Source: Paraspadella gotoi (lineage: Eukaryota; Chaetognatha). From it: 64,000 nt of DNA. The notes below the pieces were generated by a model. It did not search any database, had not been told where the DNA came from, and saw nothing but the letters and a program-made list of their open reading frames with translations. Position numbers and translations under genes: made by a program. Below, piece after piece: positions 58,113 to 64,000 of this stretch; positions within the stretch are counted from its first letter, which is position 1, and each line of letters begins with the position of its first letter. The stretch covers positions 6,081,525 to 6,145,524 of the forward strand of contig CM119268.1 of NCBI GenBank assembly GCA_051294375.1. The letters run 5' to 3'.

Positions 58113-61100
58113 GTTATTGTTATTATTATTGTTGTTGTTGTTGTTTTTATTGTGGTTAATGTAGTCGTTGTTGTTACTGTTGGTCATGTTTTTGTTGTTA
58201 TTGCTGTTGTTGTGTTCCTTTTCACTTGTCGTTCATATTGTTACTTTTGTTATTTTTACGACAGATGATAATGTTGTTTTAGTTGTTATTCTTTTTTCTG
58301 TTGTTTTGGTTGTTATGGTTGTTATCTTTTTGTCCTCCTGGTTATTTTTGTTGTTGTTGATGATGATGTTGTTATTTTACTTATTGTTGTGGTCGGAGTC
58401 GGAGTCGACCTAATTCTCAATTTTTCCTTTTTTTTTTCTCCCAGAGATTTTTCTTCATGGAAAAAAGGCGACCTCTTTAAACAGATTTCCCCTCAGCCTG
58501 CAACTCCTTGCAAATCGCCGCCCAAGACGCCCCTCGAATCCAGATACCAATCAAAGTGACTGATTGATTTATTGCCAGATTGATTGGTTGATTACTCGAT
58601 TGAATGATTGAGTAATTGCCAGATTGATTTATTTCCCGAATGATTAATTTATTGTTCAATTGATTGCCTGATTGATTGATTGCAAGACCGACTAATTGCC
58701 CGATTTATTGATTTAGTGATTGATTGAATGATTGATTAATTGCCAGATTGATTTATTGTCCGAATGATTGATTTATTTATTGCCTAAATGATTGATTGAT
58801 TGATTGATATATTGCCTGAATGATTGATTAATTGCCAGATTGATTTATTGTCCGAATGATTGATTTATTTATTGCCTAAATGATTGATTGATTGATTGAT
58901 ATATTGCCTTAATGATTTATTTATTTATTTATTTATTGCTCGAATGATTGATTAATTTTCAGATTGGTTTATTGCCGAGTGATTGATTGATTTATTCATT
59001 TCCCAAATCATTGTTTGATTGATTGATCGATCGCCCCCCCTCTCTCCAGACACTCCCTTCAATCAGAACCTCCCGCCATTCTGATCTCTCGTCCTCCGTC
59101 AGAAGTTTTCGACGACGAAGTCAACCCTTCCATCGCTTAAGGCGGAGGGCAGGTCTCCTGCTGCTCGTCTCTCTCTCGTCTCTCTCTTCCTCCCTGCATG
59201 CTCTCGTCTTCTTCTCTCATATCTCTCTCGTGCGGTATCTTCTGCCAGGTCGAGTACATACTGGGTCTCGTGGCTGTCGTTTGATGCCGCGCCTACGTCT
59301 TTTCTGTCCTCTTGTAATGGTCGTATGTCCTCATCTCGGGCGGTGCAGGGGGAGGGCCGCTGGAATGCCACATGGGAGTGAGCTCATTGCGTACGTGCGC
59401 GCAGTCGGCCTTGTGGCGAGTAAACCAGGGGGAGAATGGCATCGGTAGCGGAATAGCAAGAACTAGACTAGACAGCCGCTCGGAAGAAGATCCATTAATA
59501 CAGGAGCCACCTCGCAGACAGAGAGCCAGCCCCCTCCCGCCCACGTGCCCAGCCACCGACCGGCCCGCATGGCAGACCGCCACAGAGCCTGACACGTATG
59601 CTGGCATGCGCCGACGAGCAGAGAACGAAGAGAGCAGAGAGGAGTTCAGGGCAGAGAAGAGAGTCGAGGAGAGTACCGACCGATCAAGTTTGGCAGAGAG
59701 AGCAGTAGTAGAGAAGCAGGAGAGGAGAGAGAGAGAATCCTGCGCGTGCCGTGCGTTAGATACGAGGAGTCGGAGAGGGTTATAAAACTTCGTGTCGTCG
59801 AAGAACTAATCGCGTAATCGTTCTGGTAGCCGGTAAGGGACGAGTAGGACTAACAAGAATGGCGGGAGTCTTGAACGCGTCTTGATAGTTGTGAGTGCGG
59901 CGTCGCTGCTGAGCGGAAGGACGGAGGGCGGAAGAGCGTAATTTCGCGATCCAATTCAACCGAACTCTCAAGCAGAGATGAGGTTCAATAGGAAAGAAAA
60001 GTGGAGTGGAGAGAACGTTGCGCGAATGTCAGTGCCACAGAGAAGGATGGAGGGACAGACAAGTCTGAAAAGTTAATCAATCATTCGAGCAATAAATACG
60101 AGTAAATAAATAAATAATTACGGCAATATATCAATCAATCAAATCAATCATTTAGGTCAATAAATAAATCAAATCATTCCGACAATAAATGCAATGCTGG
60201 CAATTAAGTCATGGCATTACGCATTGGAAGAATAAATGACTGTGCCATGATTACATGTTTGTTATATTTTTAGACGTGATAAACAAATTAAAATAATAAA
60301 TAAATAATATAATAGGGATACATATATGTATATTGATATTTAAGCCCAGGTCCCACGGACCGCTCATTCTCACAATGATAGATAGACTGCTTAGACGATT
60401 GATTTGATTGATTGATATGATTGACTGTTGGCCTAACTTTAATCAACAGGCCAAGTTGCGCCCTCGCCTGGATTCTCATCATGGCCAAGATTTTCCTTCC
60501 ACCTTCATCGATGGGCCTGACGATGGGAGCGCTTTCACTGAGATCAATCGCCGATCGGTTAAACTCGAGCTATCAATCAATCAATCAATTACGTTATCAA
60601 GCAATTTGATTTCCCAATCGATCAACCACCGACGAGTCTATTGACATCAATTTGATCAATCAATCAGTCAACAGTTATTTAATTTATCATTTATCAATCA
60701 TTTCGATCGTCATTCAATAAATCCTTTTAGTCTATAAATTAGACGGTTAAGTTGATCAATCCATCAATTGGTCGGTCATTCGGTCTAATAAGCGATCGAT
60801 CAATCCATTAATCAGTCAATCATTCACTCCAACAACCAATCAACTAAGCAATAGGATAAGCAATCAATCGATCATTTCACTCCAACAACCAATAAACCAA
60901 GAAATGGATCAAGCCATCAATCATTTCAATCCAACAACCAATCAACCAAGCAAAAGAACAAGCAATCAATCATTTCGTTCCCACAATCAATCGATGGATC
61001 AAGCAATCAATCATTTCACTACAACAACCAATCAACAAAGCAAAGGATCAAGCCATCAATCAATCAATCATTTCATTCCAACAACCAATCAATCAATGGG

Positions 61101-61688
61101 TCAAGCAATCAATCCTTCTTCCCCCCCATTAAGGCATCAAGATCGGCATCGCCATCATTTGCGAAGAGTACCCTCACGAACTCGGGGATATCGCAGTTCT
61201 GCTCAATTCCGGAATGAGTTTCAAACGCGCGTTGCTTTGGAACTTCATCGCCGCCTCTGCCGTCTTTCCGGGGGTCTACGTAGGTGGGTCGTTGTGCTCC
61301 CATTTCTCTTTCGCATTCCTTCTCAAAAAGTCTCTCTCTCTATCCTGCTCCCATTTCTCTTTCGCATTCCTTCTCAAAACGTCTCTCTCTCTATCCCGCT
61401 CCCATTTCTCTTATCTCCATATCTCACCTTCCCTTCCTCCCTCCCTCTTCCCCCCAGGCATAGCGGCTGGCGAATCATCCGATGCCAATCCATGGATTTT
61501 CGCTGTAGCGGCGGGCATGTTCGTCTACATCAGCTTTGTTGACATGGTGCCCGAAGTGGCGGCCTTGCGCGACGAGCTCATGGACAACGGAATTGGTTAC
61601 TGGTGGGTGCTGCTCATACAACATCTCGGATTGCTGTCGGGATTCACACTTATGTTCACCATGGCGCTATTCGGGGATCAAATCGTGG

Positions 61689-61693
<5 letters not shown>
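56304..61693 (+). CDS. ZIP8/ZIP14-like metal transporter (SLC39A, LIV-1 subfamily), whole gene
   Basis: A zinc/iron/manganese importer of the plasma or endosomal membrane. Nine exons add up to about 496 codons, the size of human ZIP14. They give a hydrophobic signal-like N-terminus, an ectodomain with two Cys and N-glycosylation sequons (about 30-135), TM1 after VGYGSAF, TM2 and TM3, a loop with no His-rich stretch, a damaged TM4, TM5 with CEEYPHELGD, and TM6-8. Replacement of the first His of the LIV-1 motif (HEXPHEXGD) by Glu is the known signature of ZIP8/ZIP14. Exon 6 meets a stop and exon 7 needs several single-base changes to read through, so the assembled gene is not openly translatable end to end. 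Poly(A) signals AATAAA lie at 61812 and 61819. The family call is sure. Confidence 0.88.
56808..56934 (+). CDS. ZIP exon 2
   Basis: This 127-bp exon lies between ctcccccacag|TATTAC and TACGG|gtcagt, phase 1 to 2. It encodes LLTPSLLRALLVDVLEGRCF and ends VPWEKSVGYG. The WxxxxGYG at the start of TM1 matches VWGYG of ZIP8/14. The acceptor inside a longer open frame was chosen for its pyrimidine tract and phase. Confidence 0.8.
57102..57194 (+). CDS. ZIP exon 3 (TM1)
   Basis: This 93-bp exon lies between ggccgccag|GTCTGC and CTCAC|gttagt, phase 2 to 2. It encodes SAFAATVVIGSQFGGLLYPL then RNHIAYKICLT, the first membrane helix and the loop before TM2. The donor was fixed by phase with exon 4. Confidence 0.85.
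57410..57660 (+). repeat. TAATC pentamer repeat in ZIP intron 3
   Basis: CTAATCTAATCTAAT, perfect at the start and degenerate further on. Confidence 0.8.
57692..57862 (+). CDS. ZIP exon 4 (TM2-TM3)
   Basis: This 171-bp exon lies between cctcccaag|GTACC and CTTAG|gtcgat. It encodes YLIGLACGTLGAGGILHLMP, ACFGLHEDDVSGPEHIYHSA and AVLAGAYLFYWIELILR. It aligns with the [21 protein letters not shown] segment of ZIP14, including the H-x-x-P metal-site neighbourhood of TM2. The following intron opens with a long ATT tract. Confidence 0.92.
   Translation, partial: VPDRPGVRYARSRRYPPPDARLLRPARRRRIRPRTHLSLGGGSGRSLSLLLDRTHT
57962..58130 (+). repeat. ATT trinucleotide repeat in ZIP intron 4
   Basis: Nearly pure TTA units; GTT-rich sequence follows to about 58380. 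Confidence 0.9.
58445..58555 (+). CDS. ZIP exon 5 (cytoplasmic loop)
   Basis: This 111-bp exon lies between tttctcccag|AGATT and TCAAA|gtgact, phase 2 to 2. It encodes DFSSWKKGDLFKQISPQPAT then PCKSPPKTPLESRYQSK, the TM3-TM4 loop. It has no His-rich stretch. The donor leads at once into a GATT repeat. Confidence 0.8.
58556..59040 (+). repeat. Degenerate GATT repeat in ZIP intron 5
   Basis: GATTGATTGATT interrupted by TTTATTGCC units; two units of about 108 bp (around 58730 and 58830) are nearly identical. It starts 3 bases after the exon 5 donor. Confidence 0.85.
59050..59137 (+). CDS. ZIP exon 6 (loop, frame ends in a stop)
   Basis: The acceptor ctctctccag|ACACT continues the phase of exon 5 and encodes HSLQSEPPAILISRPPSEVF then DDEVNPSIA before a TAA at 59138-59140. 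No good donor precedes the stop, so the 3' limit is uncertain. GC-rich DNA of different character starts at about 59140. This may be a truncated isoform end, a sequence error at the donor, or damage by an insertion. Confidence 0.5.
59140..60070. mobile_element. GC-rich block, possible inserted element (LTR-like)
   Basis: About 900 bp differ sharply in composition from the GATT/AATC repeats on both sides. They contain a TATAAAA box (59781) and a possible TGTAATGG start (59312). No ends, target-site duplication or coding region could be proven. Confidence 0.3.
60070..61125 (+). repeat. Degenerate AATC repeat flanking ZIP exon 7
   Basis: CAATCAATCATTTC and ACAACCAATCAACCAAGC units. This is the reverse complement of the motif in 58556-59040, so the two tracts are inverted relative to each other around the GC-rich block. 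Confidence 0.8.
60450..60557 (+). pseudogene. ZIP exon 7 (TM4, corrupted as assembled)
   Basis: The acceptor aatcaacag|GCCAA opens SCALAWILIM, matching the TIAWMITL start of TM4. From there the bases resemble a coding HNFIDGLxxGAxFTESIADG stretch, but only if read with several single-base insertions, deletions and changes. The frame that follows TFIDG is different from the one before it, and ALSLRSIADR is read in the wrong frame. The H-N-x-x-D metal-site motif is therefore not intact here. Flanking exons are clean, so a local sequence error is as likely as true decay. Confidence 0.55.
61134..61283 (+). CDS. ZIP exon 8 (TM5, CEEYPHELGD)
   Basis: This 150-bp exon lies between cccccccattaag|GCATC and GTAG|gtgggt, phase 1 to 1. 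It encodes IKIGIAIICEEYPHELGDIA, VLLNSGMSFKRALLWNFIAA, SAVFPGVYV. EEYPHELGD is the ZIP8/14 version of the LIV-1 metal motif. Agreement with ZIP14 ([20 protein letters not shown]) is close. Confidence 0.95.
61293..61440 (+). repeat. 51-bp tandem repeat in ZIP intron 8
   Basis: About 2.5 copies of GCTCCCATTTCTCTTTCGCA followed by TTCCTTCTCAAAA and a CT tract. Confidence 0.85.
61458..61693 (+). CDS. ZIP exon 9 (TM6-TM8, stop)
   Basis: The acceptor ttccccccag|GCATA and stop TGA at 61691-61693 bound GIAAGESSDANPWIFAVAAG, MFVYISFVDMVPEVAALRDE and a last helix ending FTMALFGDQIVE. GMFVYISFVDMVPE matches GMFLYISLADMFPE of ZIP14, and the terminal GDQIVE parallels GEIELE. A GA repeat follows the stop immediately in the 3' UTR. 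Confidence 0.95.
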
Positions 61694-61730
<37 letters not shown>

Positions 61731-61811
61731 GCATATTGTAATTTTACTCTCCGTGTAAAATATTAGTTGTAAATCGTAGAAAAAATGCACATAATGCTGC
61801 TTTGTTCGGAA

Positions 61812-61824
61812 AATAAACAATAAA
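61812..61824 (+). terminator. ZIP poly(A) signals
   Basis: Two AATAAA hexamers (61812 and 61819) lie about 120 bp after the ZIP stop, followed by a T-rich stretch. This is the expected 3' end of the plus-strand transcript. Confidence 0.7.
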
Positions 61825-61974
61825 ACATTATTTCCATCATATTTGTCTCATTTGTTTCGGAATTATCCAATTGATTAGTACATACTAAAAAAAATCATTA
61901 TTAATCGGTCATAATTTTTTTTTAAATAATTAAGCGTTAAACATAAAAATCGCTATTTTGTTTCCTTTTTTCCT

Positions 61975-62197
61975 TCGCGCGACGTTTCTACTTCCGGTCA
62001 CCAGATGCTGCCGCTGTGAGTCGTAGGCTGCGTCGGGCTGCGGATCCTGAGTTCCGTCGCCCTCCTGCACCGTCTGCTGCAACTCCTAATGCAGAGAATG
62101 CGGCGGAGAGTGCTGCAGCGTGAAGATGACGAAAGTGATGACGTCACGACTCGTCAAACGAGAGAAGATTTTGTTTCCGGTCAAGCGGAAATGGAAA

Positions 62198-62200
<3 letters not shown>
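61975..62200 (+). promoter_or_regulatory. Promoter-like CpG/ETS/CRE cluster between ZIP and synaptobrevin
   Basis: A GC-rich island with an ETS-like ACTTCCGG (about 61990), a full palindromic CRE TGACGTCA (about 62138) and a second TTTCCGG (about 62174), in otherwise repeat-rich intergenic DNA. It lies about 1.7 kb before the synaptobrevin exon, so it is a reasonable promoter or 5' noncoding exon for that gene. Its role is inferred. Confidence 0.4.
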
Positions 62201-62269
<69 letters not shown>

Positions 62270-62372
62270 TTTTTCGTTTGCGTCTTAGTAAAAATTGTCT
62301 GATTCGCTTTTTACATAACTAGGCGTCAATCTTTTTAACATGATGCCTTCTTATTCTTATTAAAATAGACTT

Positions 62373-62445
<73 letters not shown>

Positions 62446-63760
62446 TACACCCTCTCTCGTTCCCTATTTACATTTTCACCTCTCACTCCCTCATCTCTCC
62501 GCGTCCATCTTATTTTCACAAATGTGGGGGCGGATGTGAGTTTCACTCTCACCGATCGTGACTCTCACAACGTCACTATCTCCTCCTCCTCCTCTTCTTC
62601 TTTCTCTTTTCTCGTCTCTTCTTTTCTACTAAAAAAAATTAATTAAAATCAAAGAATCAAAGTTTAAATGTTAGTTTCATTTGTGCTAAACTAAACAATG
62701 AGGCCTCGGAGATGAATTTCTTGACAGGCCGTTGTCAAGGCCGGTCTCATTCCTCCTTCTCCTCCTCTTCCTCTCCTCCTCCTCCTCCACCTCCTGCATC
62801 AATGGTCTGGCAGCGTTTTCTTGCTGCCTCCACTCTCGACACAGACGACGAACGACGACGACGACGACGACGACGACGGCCATATTGAGCCACGAAGGCA
62901 AATTTCATTTTCATGGAATTTTTTTCCCTTTTTTCTCCGCCGCCGTAGACAACGATGACCCAAAAAAAAAAGCGGATCCGATTCCATTCTTGGTTCTGAT
63001 TCCATCTGATGATTGTTAACGACTTTAAAAAAAGATTCCGATTTTAGTTAACAAAAAAAAATGGAGGAAAGACTAAGAGATTCCTATCACAACCTGGACG
63101 GTCGTTTTGTTGTCGTCAATAAGCATACGACGACAACAACAACGACAACCGAGATTTAAAAACAACAAATTATTCCGTCTTAATTCTTAATACTAAGAAA
63201 TTTTTAGACAAAATTGGTTCCCAGGGAATTCTTTTCTATTATTTTACAAATATTTTATCACATTTCCTTTTCAGATAATGACGCGATATGCAGACCATTA
63301 GTAAAAAACTTGAATTATTTAGCCACTCATATAACCGTATTCAACTATAGAATAAAAAACAGTAGAACAATAAAAACGACACCATTTGCTTGCCCGACCC
63401 CGAAGAAAAACGCCCAACGCCGGTTTAAACTACAATTATTTCCATTAGATCTGGTCAGTCTTTTGTATATGGTAACAACATATACTAGTATATATATTTT
63501 AGCTAATAAGTATGTATCATATATTATATAAAATGTATCTTTAAATAATGCGTTTTTTCATATAAAGAATGCTCCTTTGATATTTATTTATTATTTATTA
63601 TTTATTTTAGATATTTTCTATTTATATATAGTCGTTTATTCATCTTAATTTATTCAATTATGTATCTATTTATTTTTTTTAGTTATAATTAAGAACAAAA
63701 AAATCATTTATTTCATTATTATTTATATAAATTTATTATTTTAAACAATTTTTTTTCGCT
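62200..63760. other. Region between promoter-like cluster and synaptobrevin exon
   Basis: CT tracts at 62198 and 62371, a CGA tract at 62842-62878 and AT-rich sequence. Open frames here derive from repeats. Probably the first intron of the synaptobrevin gene. Confidence 0.4.
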
Positions 63761-63798
63761 TAAAGGAGCAACGTGCGTCTCCTATCCAAGGGTAAAAG

Positions 63799-63903
63799 AT
63801 GTCCGAGGCTCAACCAGCGGCTAATGGAGAAGGAGAAAATGGAGCGCCGGCCGGACCGCAGCCTGCACAACAGTCCAAGCGCCTCCAACAAACCCAAGCA
63901 CAG
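63799..63903 (+). CDS. Synaptobrevin (VAMP1/2/3-type) first coding exon, partial gene
   Basis: R-SNARE of synaptic or secretory vesicles, which pairs with syntaxin and SNAP-25 for membrane fusion. The ATG at 63799 opens MSEAQPAANGEGENGAPAGP then QPAQQSKRLQQTQAQ and stops at a donor CACAG|gttagg. The variable acidic/Pro-rich N-terminus followed by KRLQQTQAQ is the hallmark just before the SNARE motif (VDEVVDIMRVNV in known proteins), which must lie in the next exon outside the window. An acceptor-like ttttcgcttaaag at 63765 suggests an upstream noncoding exon. The donor is followed by tandem copies of the exon end. Confidence 0.9.
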
Positions 63904-64000
63904 GTTAGGAGAGTGAACCAAGAACAGGCCAGGGAGAGAATATGGCAGTGAACCAAGCAGAGGTAAGGGAAAAGAATAGGGGAGTGAACCAAGAATAGGT
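63890..64000 (+). repeat. Tandem repeat seeded at the synaptobrevin donor, about 3.5 copies to the window edge
   Basis: AACCCAAGCACAG|GTTAGG at the exon end is followed by AACCAAGAACAGG, AACCAAGCAGAGGTAAGG and AACCAAGAATAGGT, spaced about 25-37 bp. The third copy has a better donor sequence (gtaagg) than the exon itself. Confidence 0.8.

Noticed and set aside
59136-60076. piggyBac-type element bounded by TTAA
   Set aside because: TTAA occurs at both ends of the GC-rich block, but no terminal inverted repeats or transposase are present.

Overview
The window is nuclear DNA from an animal, most likely an invertebrate; I cannot name the group. Genes are split by canonical GT-AG introns of about 90 bp to 10 kb. 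The products belong to animal families: a PCTAIRE-type cyclin-dependent kinase, a ZIP8/ZIP14-type metal transporter, an XK-related-like membrane protein and a synaptobrevin. Simple sequence repeats are extremely abundant: GA/CT, GAAA, CGT/CAT, ATT, GATT. Most long open frames in the window are only translations of these repeats.

Layout. (1) 0.4-32.8 kb, minus strand: one large PCTAIRE kinase gene (CDK16/17/18 family). I could assemble 15 coding exons, from the ATG at 32808 to the stop at 382, about 943 residues. This includes a complete kinase domain, two conserved PKA-type sites and the conserved C-terminal tail. The N-terminal part is about 450 residues longer than in vertebrate homologues. 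(2) 32.8-46.5 kb: no gene recognised; repeats and assembly gaps. (3) 46.6-49.3 kb (perhaps 50.5 kb), minus strand: a multi-exon, multi-pass membrane protein resembling the XK-related (XKR) scramblase family, with frame problems. (4) 50.5-56.3 kb: repeats and one possible terminal exon. (5) 56.3-61.7 kb, plus strand: a ZIP8/ZIP14-like (SLC39A) gene with an EEYPHELGD motif. One transmembrane exon looks corrupted, and a GC-rich foreign block sits in one intron. (6) 62.0-64.0 kb, plus strand: a promoter-like region and the first coding exon of a synaptobrevin (VAMP), which runs off the window.

The most striking observation is that five of about 22 splice donors I could place are followed by tandem copies of the exon/intron junction itself. 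Examples are 54-bp units at the kinase HRD exon, 41-bp units at 8.4-8.8 kb, 30-37-bp units at 6.4-6.7 kb, a spaced second copy at 8.05 kb, and units at the synaptobrevin exon. The clearest arrays repeat AG|GT, so each unit starts with GT and ends with AG. This matches the known model in which tandem duplication of an AGGT-containing segment creates introns, and here it seems to recur within single genes.

Assembly quality matters for reading this window. It has 13 N gaps, seven of them exactly 25 N. Large noisy palindromes and false duplications (13.4-16.9, 18.2-22.6, 24.9-29.4 and 40.4-40.8 kb) lie against those gaps. They look like unpolished long-read gap filling rather than biology, so single-base frame breaks in the coding exons should be treated with caution.
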